This document shows, one piece after another, positions 1 through 8,997 of a stretch of DNA of 64,000 bases. Origin of the DNA: JBBQLG01 sp964251665 (GTDB taxonomy: Bacteria; Bacteroidota; Bacteroidia; Cytophagales; Spirosomataceae); contig CAXUKO010000006.1 of the NCBI GenBank assembly GCA_964251665.1, forward strand, positions 124,001-188,000. Direction: 5' to 3'. A program made the translations under genes and the position numbers. Under the pieces are notes generated by a model. It had not been told where the DNA came from. It searched no databases and saw nothing but the letters and a program-made list of their open reading frames with translations. Every line of letters begins with the position of its first letter. Positions within the stretch are counted from its first letter, which is position 1.

Positions 1-2
1 GG

Positions 3-104
3 TACGGAAAACTAAAGGAATCGCAGGTGCGGATTGCCAACTTCCCGGCCACCTCATCGGAGCAGGTAGCCACTTTACTCAAAGAACTGAAGAAGGGCGA
101 GTAA
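3..104 (+). CDS. C-terminal fragment of a class V (SerC-like) aminotransferase
   Basis: Only the last 33 codons lie in the window, and the gene enters from the left edge. The visible peptide runs YGKLKESQVRIANFPAT and ends in a lysine-rich tail before TAA at 102-104. From memory, the RIANFP segment is typical of the C-terminal small domain of class V PLP-dependent aminotransferases, in particular Bacteroidota phosphoserine aminotransferases (serine and pyridoxal phosphate synthesis). The PLP lysine is outside the window, so the assignment rests on this short tail and another class V aminotransferase is possible. A clear terminator follows. Confidence 0.5.
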   Translation, partial: YGKLKESQVRIANFPATSSEQVATLLKELKKGE

Positions 105-130
105 GGTGAAAATTGATTATTCCGAATACG

Positions 131-163
131 AAAGCCCCTGAATTGTTAACAGGGGCTTTTTTT
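131..163 (+). terminator. Rho-independent terminator after the aminotransferase
   Basis: A 9-bp perfect stem (AAAGCCCCT at 131-139 and AGGGGCTTT at 151-159) with an 11-nt loop is followed by a T run at 157-163. It closes the transcript of the partial gene at the left edge. Confidence 0.9.
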
Positions 164-262
164 ATGCTACTATTCAAAGGTTTCGGGGGGCATGCCTTAA
201 ACTTTACAGCGCCCGTTTAGTTATACAGTTCGCACGAACAACGTGTCTCAACTCAACGTATT

Positions 263-970
263 ATGAAACGAATACTTACCATTTCGGCCCTGCTGACGAC
301 GCTGTCAGTAGCTGCCTTCGCTCAGTCAGGGAGCGACAGTACCGGCGCTAAAAAGCCCCTCATTAACCAGGAAACAAAACAGAAAGTCGATAATGCCATC
401 GACAAAGCCGACGAGAAAGTGCAGGTAGAAGTGCAGAAGAGTGTTCGCTATCAGGAAGCGAATGCCCTGTCGTGGTTCGATAAAGGATCGGTCTTTGTGG
501 GAGGCTCGCTGGGTTTCGGATTGGGTAAAGACGTGGGAACCTACCTGACGCTGAACCCACGGGTAGGCTATTTCTTCCAGCCGGGTTTTCTGCTGGGGCT
601 TAAGTACGGTTTTGATAACCGGCTTTCCACCAGCTACCGGGCGCGTGAATTTGGCGTCTACAGCCGATATTACCCCTTTCGGACCCGCATCAACAGTTTT
701 GCGGGCGTTGGCTATAATTTCGGTCGGCAGTTTGCCAGCAATGTGGGGGGCGACGAAAAAGCCCGGTATAACAGCATCACGCTGGAAGTTGGTGTAGGTT
801 TCATGCTGACTCAGAACCTCGCCGGAGAAGCTTCGCTCGAAACAAATTACTACGACCGGTTCAACACGCTGGCGGGCGTAAATCGGGGTGGCCGCGTGAA
901 AATAGGGGTTAACTACTACTTCAACCGTAAGTTAGATCCAGAAAACCTCCGACGCCGGTCACGCCGGTAG
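263..970 (+). CDS. Outer membrane beta-barrel protein
   Basis: This 235-residue exported protein has a type I signal peptide at residues 1-20 (KR, hydrophobic core, then AFA before Gln21). A short charged, helix-prone segment follows (about residues 30-65, rich in Lys, Glu and Asp). From about residue 70 to the end, alternating Gly/aromatic strands such as FVGGSLGFGLG and LLGLKYGF fit a small 8-stranded outer membrane barrel. The polar helical stretch could be a periplasmic linker. The C-terminus is unusually basic (LRRRSRR). No enzymatic motif is visible. The gene is monocistronic between two terminators. The specific function is unknown. Confidence 0.8.
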   Translation: MKRILTISALLTTLSVAAFAQSGSDSTGAKKPLINQETKQKVDNAIDKADEKVQVEVQKSVRYQEANALSWFDKGSVFVGGSLGFGLGKDVGTYLTLNPRVGYFFQPGFLLGLKYGFDNRLSTSYRAREFGVYSRYYPFRTRINSFAGVGYNFGRQFASNVGGDEKARYNSITLEVGVGFMLTQNLAGEASLETNYYDRFNTLAGVNRGGRVKIGVNYYFNRKLDPENLRRRSRR

Positions 971-997
971 TTCAGCCGTATACATAAAGCAAACTAT

Positions 998-1025
998 AAA
1001 GCCAGCCCCGATCGGGACTGGCTTT
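998..1025. terminator. Bidirectional terminator between convergent genes
   Basis: A 14-bp stem (AAAGCCAGCCCCGA / TCGGGACTGGCTTT, one G-T pair) has almost no loop. A-rich and T-rich flanks lie on both sides, and it sits between convergent genes ending at 970 and 1031. Confidence 0.9.
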
Positions 1026-1030
1026 TGTCG

Positions 1031-1558
1031 TTACAGCAGGCTGGCTTCGATGGCCCGGTGGTGTTCGATGTGGTAGGCCGTGAAGTGCATCATCTCACCA
1101 ACCGTAATCAGGCCCAGAGCCGGATGCGGAATCTGGTAGGTATCCAGTTCGTCGGCCGACCATCCCGCCAGACTCTCCGCCAGTGCCTGATGCGTTGCAG
1201 TAAACCGGCTGAGTAATTCAGCTTTGCCGATCCGTATGTCCTCAGGGCGGGCCACCAGACTGGCCGGTGCCTTGATAGCGTTGGTTTGCAGCGTGTGCGT
1301 ATAGATGGCTGCCATGGCGTCGTAGGGGCGGGACAGCCGCCCGGACCGGGGCCACTGCTCAAACAGGGTGCGCGGGCCGGTCATTATGCGGGGTAACGCA
1401 CGGGCCGCTAAAAACAGATGTTGCAGCGTTTCGGCGGACGACCACTTCCCGTTTTTTTGGGCAAAGAACTGTTCGTCAGTCAGGGGCGTCAGCAGGTCGG
1501 CCATGCGTTGGGTGCTGGCTGTCAGCTGGTTAGCCAGGGTAGGCAAGGGTTGGCTCAT
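1031..1558 (-). CDS. DinB-like four-helix-bundle protein
   Basis: This 175-residue protein has the DinB/DfsB-like layout: an N-terminal helix, then W39-S-S-A-E-T-L-Q-H47, and near the C-terminus H158 and the cluster H163-IE-H166-H167. The spaced histidines match the metal triad of the DinB superfamily, whose members include thiol S-transferases (BstA, mycothiol-dependent enzymes) and many uncharacterised proteins. There is no signal peptide, so it is cytoplasmic. It stands alone between a terminator and the divergent photoproduct-lyase-like gene. A second, diverged DinB protein lies at 29561-30064. The substrate cannot be inferred. Confidence 0.8.
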   Translation of the reverse strand: MSQPLPTLANQLTASTQRMADLLTPLTDEQFFAQKNGKWSSAETLQHLFLAARALPRIMTGPRTLFEQWPRSGRLSRPYDAMAAIYTHTLQTNAIKAPASLVARPEDIRIGKAELLSRFTATHQALAESLAGWSADELDTYQIPHPALGLITVGEMMHFTAYHIEHHRAIEASLL

Positions 1559-1732
1559 CGGTGATTTTTTAGCGGAAGCGAGTTACTTATTCTCCGTTAA
1601 AAAACAATTGATCGTCGAAAAAATAATTTATAATGTACTGACATTCAGCAGCTTTACTGTAATTAAATACAACTGCTTCGGGATTTATATCGCTTCCGGG
1701 CGTGTTTTGTTTATGTCGCACAAACTCACGTT

Positions 1733-2896
1733 ATGATCGCTGAACAAACCACGTTGTTTACGCCCGAAATTAGTAGTCAGCCAGTCACCCGGCAATCCGG
1801 CTCGCCTAAGCTCTGGATGCCCCGGCGCGTTGTTATTACACCCGACGCCCTGAACGAGCCTTTCGGTCAGGCTATGTACGAGCGCATTACAGCCCAGGGT
1901 CTGTCCGTTGAAATTCTGAAGAACAACCGCATCACCGGTCTTCGCGGGGCTGACGAACGCGAAACGTACCGCATTGCCAAAAACACGCTGGCTATTGTTA
2001 ATGCCCCACCGAGTGCCATGCGGCTACAGCCCATTCCGCCCTCGGCCGACTGGCAGATGAACCTGGCCGAAGGCTGTCCGGCGCATTGTCAGTACTGCTA
2101 CCTGGCTGGTAGTTTATCCGGGCCTCCGGTGGTGCGGGCCTATGCAAACCTGCCTAAAATGCTGGAGCATACCGCTGCCTACGAAGGCACTTATCCGCCC
2201 AATAAAACTTGGCAGGGCAGTTCGCTGGAGGGATCACGACCGACTTCGTTTGAGGTCAGCTGTTATACCGACGTGCTGGGTATTGAGCATCTGACCGGTA
2301 GCCTGGCCGAGTGTATTCGGTACTACGGCACCCGCGAATTAGGGCAGCTCCGTTTTGTGACGAAGTACGATCAGGTTGATAGCTTGTTGACTTTACCGCA
2401 TAACGGCCACACCCGCGCCCGGTTCAGCCTGAACGCCGATCTGATTGCCCGCCGGATGGAGGGCGGCACCGCGTCAATCGATGCCCGGTTGCAGGCACTC
2501 CGCAAACTGGCCCTGCCGGTAGAGCAGGGTGGCGGAGGGTATCCGGTTGGCGTAGTGCTGGCTCCGATTATGCCCATCCCCGACTGGCAGGCGCACTACA
2601 CCGACCTGCTCGACCGCATTGCGGCTGCGCTTGACTTCCCCCAGAACGTTGGTCCGGTGGATCTTACTGTTGAGATGATCAGCCACCGGTTCACGCCCGG
2701 TTCCAAAGATGTGCTGATGCAGTGGTATCCCAATACCTCGCTGGAGATGGATGAGACTGTCCGCGCTGAGAAGCGCAACAAGTTTGGCGGCACCAAGTAC
2801 GTGTACAAGCCCACCGATATGCAGGAGATGAAAGCGTTCTTCTACGCCGAGTGGCGTAAACGCTTCCCCAACGCTCCGATTTTATACTGGACGTAA
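1733..2896 (+). CDS. Spore photoproduct lyase family radical SAM protein
   Basis: This 387-residue protein carries a radical SAM cluster motif C115-PAH-C119-QY-C122 in the CxxxCxxC spacing. A second conserved segment, FEVSC177YTDVLGIEHLT, resembles the region of Bacillus SPL that holds the hydrogen-donating catalytic cysteine. SPL repairs the spore photoproduct thymine dimer using S-adenosylmethionine and a [4Fe-4S] cluster. Homologues in non-sporulating bacteria are known as 'SPL family' proteins, and their substrates are uncertain. The rest of the protein contains a glycine-rich stretch (VEQGGGGYPVG) and a C-terminal VKxKP-like basic segment. No sporulation genes occur nearby and the gene has no operon partner. 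A role in UV-damage repair is inference. Confidence 0.85.
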   Translation: MIAEQTTLFTPEISSQPVTRQSGSPKLWMPRRVVITPDALNEPFGQAMYERITAQGLSVEILKNNRITGLRGADERETYRIAKNTLAIVNAPPSAMRLQPIPPSADWQMNLAEGCPAHCQYCYLAGSLSGPPVVRAYANLPKMLEHTAAYEGTYPPNKTWQGSSLEGSRPTSFEVSCYTDVLGIEHLTGSLAECIRYYGTRELGQLRFVTKYDQVDSLLTLPHNGHTRARFSLNADLIARRMEGGTASIDARLQALRKLALPVEQGGGGYPVGVVLAPIMPIPDWQAHYTDLLDRIAAALDFPQNVGPVDLTVEMISHRFTPGSKDVLMQWYPNTSLEMDETVRAEKRNKFGGTKYVYKPTDMQEMKAFFYAEWRKRFPNAPILYWT

Positions 2897-2915
2897 TTAT
2901 TCGCTCAGCGAATAA

Positions 2916-4967
2916 TTACCACACCTTTGCCATGGCGGTTTCGGGCTTGTAGAGTTTCTGGCCGGGTTTTACACCGAACGCTTTGTAGAATGGTTCGAAG
3001 TTGGTGAGCGGGCCATTGACACGGTATTTGCCGGGCGAGTGTGGGTCTGTCTGAACACCTACCCGCTCTGCTTCGGGCCGCTGCTTCTCGCGCCATACCT
3101 GCGCGTATCCCAGGAAGAACCGCTGGTCGGGCGTAAAGCCGTCGATTTTGGTGTTGCTCTTGCCCTGATCCGTGAGTTTAAAGGCTTGGTAAGCCAGCGT
3201 AATCCCGCCCAGGTCGGCGAGATTTTCGCCCAGCGTCAGGCGACCGTTCAGGTGAAGGTTGTTTAACACCGTGTAGCCATTGTACTGATTCACGACCACC
3301 TGAACTTTGGTGTTGAACTTCTCGGCGTCCTGCTTCGTCCACCAGTCGCGGAGGTTACCGTTCGCATCGTACTGCCGACCCTGATCGTCGAACAGGTGGG
3401 TCATTTCGTGGCCGATCACCATACCAATACCGCCGTAGTTAATCGCGTCATCGGCGTCTTTATCGAAGAACGGGAATTGCAGAATTCCGGCCGGGAACAC
3501 GATTTCGTTGAAGGTTGGGTTAGCATAGGCATTCACAGTTGGAGGTGTCATGCCCCATTCTGTTTTATCGACGGGCTTATTCACCTTTGCCAGATCTTCG
3601 CGCCAGGTGTGTTTACGGGCACTCTGGACATTCTCGAAAAACATAGTACGGCTCACGTCCACATCCGAATAGTCTTTCCATTTGTCCGGGTAGCCAATCT
3701 TCTTGACGAACTTGTCCAATTTCGTCAGGGCTACCTCTTTAGTCTGCGGAGCCATCCAGTCGAGCTGCTGAATCCGTTCGCGATACACTTTTTGCAGGTT
3801 GTTCACCAGCGTCAGCATCCGCTCTTTGGCTTCGGCGGTGAAATACTTCTTGACCCACAACTGCCCCAGCAGTTCACCCAGCGAGCCATCAACGGCGCGG
3901 GCAATGCGTTTCCAGCGGGCGGGCTGGACGGGCTGACCATTCAGGGTTTTGTTGTAGAAGTTGAACCGGGCCGTCACAAAGTCATTGCTCAGTAAAGACG
4001 CGTTCCCGTCGATCAGGCCAAAGGCCATTTTGTCTTTCAGCACGTCCATCGGGGTTGTCGGCAGTACCTTCGCCAGGGCCTGATAATACTCGGGCTGCCC
4101 CATCAAAACGGTATCCGCTGATAAATCCATCGCAGATAAAAACGCTTTCCAGTCGAGGGCGGGCGTAAGTTTATTGAGTTCGCTTACCGAAAGTTTATGG
4201 TAATTGGCTACGGGGTCGCGGAGGTCGGCGGGTGCTTTGTGAGCCTTAGCCAGCGTCGTTTCAAACGCCAGAATCGCATCTGCTTTTTTGGTGGCCGCAA
4301 CCGAATCAACACCCGTCAGGGTAAAGAGCCGGGTGGTGTAGGTCAGAAACGCTTTGCGGATTTTAACCGATTCGGCATCGGTGCGGGTATAATACTCTTT
4401 CTCGGGTAAACTCAACCCGCCCTGCGCGAAGTTAAGGCGGTTGATGCTGCTCTGCCGGTCGTCGGCTCCGACATAAAGTGCGAACAGTTCACCACCCCGG
4501 TTGGCTTCGTCGGCGGCCATGTAATGCAGGGCGTCCTTATAATCCTTCAGGGCGGCAATCTGCGCCAGTTGGGGTTTCAGCGGTTCGTAGCCCCGCTTTT
4601 CGATGGTGGCACTGTCGAGACCGCTGGCATAAAAATCGCCGACTTTCTGCTCCGGGCTTCCCTTCGACGCATTGGCCGCTGCGGCTTCATCCAGAATGGC
4701 TTTGGTCTTTTTCTGATTCTCTTCGTAGAGGACATTGAACGAGCCCCAGCCGGTCTGATCTTCGGGTATTTTGGTTTTTTTGATCCAGCCGCCGTTGGCA
4801 TACTCGAAAAAATCGTCGCCGGGGGCTACAGTCGTGTCCATTCCGGTTTTATCGAAAAAGATGGTGCGGGCGGGCACGTCGGCCGATGTCGTGTCCGACG
4901 ATTTAGAACAGGAACTCAGAATGAGCAGGCCCAATCCGGCCAGATAGATAGGTTTTGCTGAAAACAT
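2916..4967 (-). CDS. M13 family zinc metallopeptidase (neprilysin/PepO-like) lipoprotein
   Basis: The protein has 683 residues, the usual length for the M13 family. Residues 1-20 form a lipoprotein signal ending ILSSC20, so it is probably anchored in the outer or inner membrane facing the periplasm. The zinc site is complete: H520-EMT-H524 with E521 as catalytic base, and E581 in ENLADLGG as third ligand. The N-terminal peptidase_M13_N domain (about residues 50-420) caps the active site, which in this family restricts cleavage to small peptides. The C-terminus ends in AKVW, close to the family CxxW end but without the cysteine. It is followed after 45 nt, on the same strand, by nothing related. 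Confidence 0.93.
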   Translation of the reverse strand: MFSAKPIYLAGLGLLILSSCSKSSDTTSADVPARTIFFDKTGMDTTVAPGDDFFEYANGGWIKKTKIPEDQTGWGSFNVLYEENQKKTKAILDEAAAANASKGSPEQKVGDFYASGLDSATIEKRGYEPLKPQLAQIAALKDYKDALHYMAADEANRGGELFALYVGADDRQSSINRLNFAQGGLSLPEKEYYTRTDAESVKIRKAFLTYTTRLFTLTGVDSVAATKKADAILAFETTLAKAHKAPADLRDPVANYHKLSVSELNKLTPALDWKAFLSAMDLSADTVLMGQPEYYQALAKVLPTTPMDVLKDKMAFGLIDGNASLLSNDFVTARFNFYNKTLNGQPVQPARWKRIARAVDGSLGELLGQLWVKKYFTAEAKERMLTLVNNLQKVYRERIQQLDWMAPQTKEVALTKLDKFVKKIGYPDKWKDYSDVDVSRTMFFENVQSARKHTWREDLAKVNKPVDKTEWGMTPPTVNAYANPTFNEIVFPAGILQFPFFDKDADDAINYGGIGMVIGHEMTHLFDDQGRQYDANGNLRDWWTKQDAEKFNTKVQVVVNQYNGYTVLNNLHLNGRLTLGENLADLGGITLAYQAFKLTDQGKSNTKIDGFTPDQRFFLGYAQVWREKQRPEAERVGVQTDPHSPGKYRVNGPLTNFEPFYKAFGVKPGQKLYKPETAMAKVW

Positions 4968-5012
4968 GAAGTGATGAGGGTTACTGAAAATTGAAATTGT
5001 AAAACTTGTAGT

Positions 5013-5363
5013 TTATTTTGTGTATTGATAAGCCCACCAGATCAGGACACCCTGAATGGGCAGTCGACCCCAGCGAATGAGGGGTGATATACGCGTAAAT
5101 TTATCGGCAATTGCCATGTAGATGTTAGCCGGAAAAATGGCAATCAGCAGCGCAATAACGCCCCAGGCCGCCCAGACCCGGGTTTGCGGAAAGAGCAGTC
5201 CAATACCGAGACTGATTTCGGCCAGCCCGCTCAGCGTGTTCATCAGGTTGGGGTAGGGGAGAAAAGGCGGCATAATGGCCAGATAAAAGCCGGGTGACCG
5301 AAAATGATTGATGCCGGCGAGCGTGTATAGCGCGGCCATCAGGTAAAGAAAAAAGCTTGTCAT
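5013..5363 (-). CDS. DoxX-like integral membrane protein
   Basis: A 116-residue protein with four predicted membrane helices and the DoxX-family opening helix (YTLAGINHFRSPGFYLAIMP). Small charged loops include the conserved NxYMA segment around residue 82. DoxX proteins are poorly understood quinone- or redox-linked membrane proteins. The gene lies just upstream of the M13 peptidase on the same strand (45-nt gap), so co-transcription is possible, but no functional link is evident. Confidence 0.8.
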   Translation of the reverse strand: MTSFFLYLMAALYTLAGINHFRSPGFYLAIMPPFLPYPNLMNTLSGLAEISLGIGLLFPQTRVWAAWGVIALLIAIFPANIYMAIADKFTRISPLIRWGRLPIQGVLIWWAYQYTK

Positions 5364-5503
5364 ACCGGCAAGTTAATGAATCCTGCTGACGCAACGAACC
5401 GGCATTTTTTTGCGTACATTGGATTGTTGATAAGTTAATGCTAATTTTCTAACAGTCAGGCTCTTATTACAGTTGTCCAGAAACAGGTAAACCCGATTTG
5501 TGT

Positions 5504-6388
5504 ATGAAGGCAATCTACGTGTTTTTACTCTGCTGTTTGGCTGGTGCCGCTGCCCGTGCCCAGGGAAACCCGGACTACTACCAGCCCGGTAAGGGGCATA
5601 ACCGCGCGTATGATCGTTTGCTGGTTCGCTACAGTTCGTACTTAGCCGAGCGCTGGTACATCGGAACGGAAGGATTCGTTCGGACCGATCATGGCCAGCT
5701 TACCAACGATTTTGGCGGCCTGGTGAGTGGCAACAAAGTAACGCGGGTGGGCTGGAGTGCGCTTATCGGCTGGACCTATCGCGACGCCTGGGCGATGGAA
5801 GCAGGGTACGCCCGGTCGCCGATCCATAATGAACTACAGGTTGCCAACTGGCCCGCCCCGCTTGTGTTTAGGTTTACGAACGAGAAAAGCGGGTTTGTCA
5901 TTCGCACCAAACGACAGTTATTTTCTACCAGTCCGCAGCAACGCCGGTCGGGTTTATGGCTCACGGCGGGTTTGTGGCTGATTCCAAACACCGGCGAACA
6001 CAAGAGCCAGTTTTCGCTTGAAGGCTACCGGGGTTACCGCATGCGCTACGATACACTGCTGATTACCAGTCAGACAACTACCAATGTGCGGGCAACGGGT
6101 TTGGCGGAGTTAGGGCTTGAATACGCCGTTCGCCTGTCAAGTCAGGTCGACTTGGGGCTCTTTGGCCGCAAATACTGGGGGCTTGGCAGTTCGATCTCAA
6201 CCGATTTAAGCTATTCGGTTAATGGGCAGACACCCCAAACGGCCACATTACAGGGAACGGGAAACGGCATGAGCTTTGGTGTTTCGCTGCGCTATACCTA
6301 CTCCCGGAAACACGTTGTCGCTAAAACCAACATCTACGACCTGCGCGGCAAGCGGCCCGGTCCGACCGGATCACGGCTGGAGCCTTAA
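5504..6388 (+). CDS. Secreted protein, probable outer membrane barrel
   Basis: I chose the ATG at 5504 rather than 5498 because MKAIYVFLLCCLAGAAARAQ gives a clean signal peptide with cleavage before Gly21. The mature part (about 275 residues) is rich in aromatic residues and in alternating strands. It ends in the strand SFGVSLRYTY plus a basic tail, consistent with a beta-barrel of 10-12 strands. No catalytic motif or known domain is recognised. The gene is flanked by the divergent DoxX gene and the royal-jelly-like lipoprotein gene. Confidence 0.7.
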   Translation: MKAIYVFLLCCLAGAAARAQGNPDYYQPGKGHNRAYDRLLVRYSSYLAERWYIGTEGFVRTDHGQLTNDFGGLVSGNKVTRVGWSALIGWTYRDAWAMEAGYARSPIHNELQVANWPAPLVFRFTNEKSGFVIRTKRQLFSTSPQQRRSGLWLTAGLWLIPNTGEHKSQFSLEGYRGYRMRYDTLLITSQTTTNVRATGLAELGLEYAVRLSSQVDLGLFGRKYWGLGSSISTDLSYSVNGQTPQTATLQGTGNGMSFGVSLRYTYSRKHVVAKTNIYDLRGKRPGPTGSRLEP

Positions 6389-6512
6389 GCTGCGACGGTT
6401 CTGCTGATGTGCATTCGCTCAGAAAAGAAGCCGCTGTCCTGATCAATCCACACTTTTTCAAACAAACGCGCCGATAAAACTATCAGTCTGATAGATAAAA
6501 ACTCAGCGTGTT

Positions 6513-7616
6513 ATGAATCGTATTCTCTTCTCTCTTGCAGCCGTTTTGCTCGGCTGTTTTCTGGCCGTAAGCTGCCACGTTAAAAACGACGAAGCGGTGG
6601 TGCCGGGTATCGGCCTGACGGTGGTAGATACATCGCGGGTGCAGTGGACAGGTGTAGCGGTGACGCAGGGAGGCCGCGTTTTTGCCTGCTTTCCCCGGAT
6701 GGAGACCGATACCATTCCGTATTCAGTCGCGATTATGAACGGGAGTCAGGCATCGCCGTTTCCGAACCTGACCTGGAACACCTGGGACCCATCGTTACCC
6801 GCGCAGGATCATTTTGTTTGTGTGCAGGCCGTCTACACAGACGATCAGAATTTTTTATGGGTAGTTGATGCGGCCTCTCCGCAGATGCGGGGCGTAATAC
6901 GCGAAGGGGCCAAACTCCTGAAATTCAACCCGAATACGGGCGAGCTAGTCCAACGCATTGGTTTTTCAGATATGGTGGTGTATGAAACGAGCTATCTGAA
7001 CGATGTGCGGGTGGATACTCAGAAGAAGATAGCCTACATCACCGATTCGGGGCAGGGGGCCATCATTGTGGTGGATCTGACGTCTGGCGTGAGCCGCCGG
7101 GTGTTGGGCCGTGACCCAACCACAAAGTCCGAAAATCTGATTATCACGGCCGAGGGCCGGGTGTGGCGCAATGCGAATGGCAAATTACCCTCGTTTGATG
7201 CGGACGGTATCGCCCTGAGTCCCCAGCGCGATTACCTGTATTTCCACGCCCTGACCGCCCGGAGCCTGTACCGCATTGCAACTCAGTATTTGCAGGACGC
7301 ATCGCTGACGGACACGCAGGTGGCCCAGCATGTCGAAAAAGTAGCGGATACCGACCCAACCGATGGTATGATTTTCGACACGAACGGTAACCTCTACCTG
7401 ACGGGGGTCCAGACAAATCAGGTGACACGGCTTACCATTGGTGCCGATGGGAAAGCCGGTGCGCAGCAACGCCTGGTGCAGGATGCCCGGTTGAAATGGC
7501 CCGATACGTTTTCACTTGGCACCAACGATACACTGTACGTAACCTCGTCGCAACTGCACATTCCGCGCCGGGAGCGTACCGACCCCTACCGGATTTTTAA
7601 ATTCAATCTGAAATAA
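6513..7616 (+). CDS. Royal-jelly/SMP-30-like beta-propeller lipoprotein
   Basis: This 367-residue protein begins with a lipoprotein signal (LAVSC21). The body shows repeated propeller blades: WTGVAVTQGGRVFACFPR near the start, LWVVDAASP, YLNDVRVDTQKKIAYITDSGQGAIIVVDL, DGIALSP and DGMIFDTNGNLYLTG. This pattern fits the major royal jelly protein / yellow family and the related SMP-30/gluconolactonase propellers, which in bacteria may be lactonases or sugar/phenol-binding proteins. A clear paralogue is at 54843-55958, which has a type I signal peptide instead of a lipobox. Enzymatic activity is not established. Confidence 0.85.
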   Translation: MNRILFSLAAVLLGCFLAVSCHVKNDEAVVPGIGLTVVDTSRVQWTGVAVTQGGRVFACFPRMETDTIPYSVAIMNGSQASPFPNLTWNTWDPSLPAQDHFVCVQAVYTDDQNFLWVVDAASPQMRGVIREGAKLLKFNPNTGELVQRIGFSDMVVYETSYLNDVRVDTQKKIAYITDSGQGAIIVVDLTSGVSRRVLGRDPTTKSENLIITAEGRVWRNANGKLPSFDADGIALSPQRDYLYFHALTARSLYRIATQYLQDASLTDTQVAQHVEKVADTDPTDGMIFDTNGNLYLTGVQTNQVTRLTIGADGKAGAQQRLVQDARLKWPDTFSLGTNDTLYVTSSQLHIPRRERTDPYRIFKFNLK

Positions 7617-7624
7617 AACCGGTT

Positions 7625-7661
7625 AACAAGGCCGCTGATCTGTATAGTCAGCGGCCCTGTT
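7625..7661. terminator. Hairpin between convergent genes
   Basis: A 14-bp stem with one mismatch (AACAAGGCCGCTGA / TCAGCGGCCCTGTT) lies between convergent genes ending at 7616 and 7660. T-run support is weak, but the position fits a shared terminator. Confidence 0.75.
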
Positions 7662-8301
7662 AGTCATACTCGCCCGATTCGTCAATCCGTCGGCGACCCA
7701 CAACGGCAAAGAGCGGATCGGTACCCCGGGAGCTTTTCGGGCTCCGGTCGAGCACTTCGATGTCCGTAAATTCTTCGGCCTGCTGGAAGTACAACTCCAC
7801 CAATTTCTGATGCCCCCAGTCGTCCAGTGACTGCCAGATGGCTACCGCTTTGGTCGGGAACATCCGGTTCGAGAATGTCACAATAAAGGGCGCACCCGGC
7901 CGGAGTACCCGCGCTACTTCGGCAAATACCACGACGGGGCTGGTCAGGTACTGCACCGAAACCGTACAGACACAGGCGTCAAACTGGGCATCTCTGTAAG
8001 GTAAGCGCGGGTTTTGATTCAGGTTCTGTACCACAAAATCAGTCAGGCGCGGGTTTTCGCGTAGTTCCACTTCATTCATCCCCAGGCCCGCTACCCGCTC
8101 GTAATACACGTCGGGCGGCAGGTGACTCCGCCAACTGCTCATCAAGTCGAGCACTTCGCTGTAGGCCGGTACATAGGCCCGATATAGGTCCGTCGTGGCC
8201 GCAATAGCCACATCGTCAATGTGGACCACTAAGCGCGGCTGCGCATAAAAGAGGTCGTCGTTGGTTTCATCTGCTTTTCTAAAATAATCCGGTTGGAGCA
8301 T
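7660..8301 (-). CDS. Class I SAM-dependent methyltransferase (Methyltransf_11 type)
   Basis: This 213-residue cytoplasmic protein has a region resembling SAM-methyltransferase motifs IV-VI: LPYRDAQFDACVCTVSVQYL followed by EVARVLRPGAPFIVTFSNRMFP. The usual motif I (glycine-rich E/DxGxGxG) is degenerate here (RVAGLGMNEVELREN), as in a Bacteroidota/cyanobacterial subgroup annotated only as methyltransferase. The substrate is unknown. The gene stands alone, with a 325-nt upstream gap. Confidence 0.75.
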   Translation of the reverse strand: MLQPDYFRKADETNDDLFYAQPRLVVHIDDVAIAATTDLYRAYVPAYSEVLDLMSSWRSHLPPDVYYERVAGLGMNEVELRENPRLTDFVVQNLNQNPRLPYRDAQFDACVCTVSVQYLTSPVVVFAEVARVLRPGAPFIVTFSNRMFPTKAVAIWQSLDDWGHQKLVELYFQQAEEFTDIEVLDRSPKSSRGTDPLFAVVGRRRIDESGEYD

Positions 8302-8626
8302 ACATCAAGCGGGTTTACTGCCTGCATAACCAGCCGTTCAGCCGGTTCGTTTAAAGTCTCTGTCGTTGCTGTTGCGCGGACATTGGTTCAGCAGAAGAAT
8401 GCTTTGGCCGAGGCTGGGGCGGGAGTACGACTGTAGTTTATACCGTAGAAGACTGTAGAAGTTACCGCATACGTCAGTCGTTAAAAATAATTACCATGCT
8501 TTTCTTAACAATTTGTTAATATTAGATTATTATTACAGAGCAGAGAAGAAGAATGAAGCCAATAAAAATGGTTTTAGAGCTTATAGAGCCTGTTTTAGAT
8601 TTTCTTTTACATAACAAATCGTTAAC
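8302..8626. other. AT-rich intergenic region upstream of the small secreted protein
   Basis: A 325-nt gap separates divergent genes. The right half (about 8480-8610) is clearly AT-rich, as expected for a promoter region. No clean TTTG-N19-TAnnTTTG pair, small ORF with a convincing start, or structured RNA could be found by eye. Confidence 0.5.
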
Positions 8627-8974
8627 ATGAAAACGTTACTATCATCTCTGTTGCTGGCCGGTGCGGTTACCGCCAGTGGATTTGCCGCCCCCACAAATCC
8701 GGAAAAAAAGCCGGCAACGCAGGTAGATATGAGCCGTCAGCTGGCCACATACATTACCTATCCGGCCAGTTTGCCCAGATCGGCTAACGGGGCAATCGTG
8801 ATGGTGCAGTTTAAAGTAGGTGAAGACAATCGGCTTCGGAAACTGGCCGTGCTAAGCCCGGACGACAAACTGAATGCCGATTTGGTGCGGCAGCTGACGG
8901 GGCGCAAAGTGGCGGTATCCTCGCCCGACCCCGACAAGGTTCACACCGTCCGTATCCATTTCCAGACGGATTAG
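8627..8974 (+). CDS. Small secreted protein with TonB-C-terminal-like fold
   Basis: A 115-residue protein with a signal peptide at residues 1-20 (TASGFAA, cleavage near Ala20). The mature part reads YITYPASLPRSANGAIVMVQFKVGEDNRLRKLAVLSPDDKLNADLVRQL. This matches the pattern of TonB C-terminal-like domains (Y-P, G-x-V-x-V-x-F-x-V, then 'L..A' helix), which Bacteroidota use in many small periplasmic proteins. There is no membrane anchor or proline-rich spanning region, so it is not a complete TonB. It is monocistronic and followed by a perfect hairpin. Confidence 0.65.
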   Translation: MKTLLSSLLLAGAVTASGFAAPTNPEKKPATQVDMSRQLATYITYPASLPRSANGAIVMVQFKVGEDNRLRKLAVLSPDDKLNADLVRQLTGRKVAVSSPDPDKVHTVRIHFQTD

Positions 8975-8997
8975 CCCGCTGGTGATGCATTAAAAAA

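Noticed and set aside
3396..3995. Plus-strand open frame of 199 codons
   Set aside because: It lies antisense within the M13 peptidase gene, whose zinc site is complete; the peptide shows no recognisable domain.
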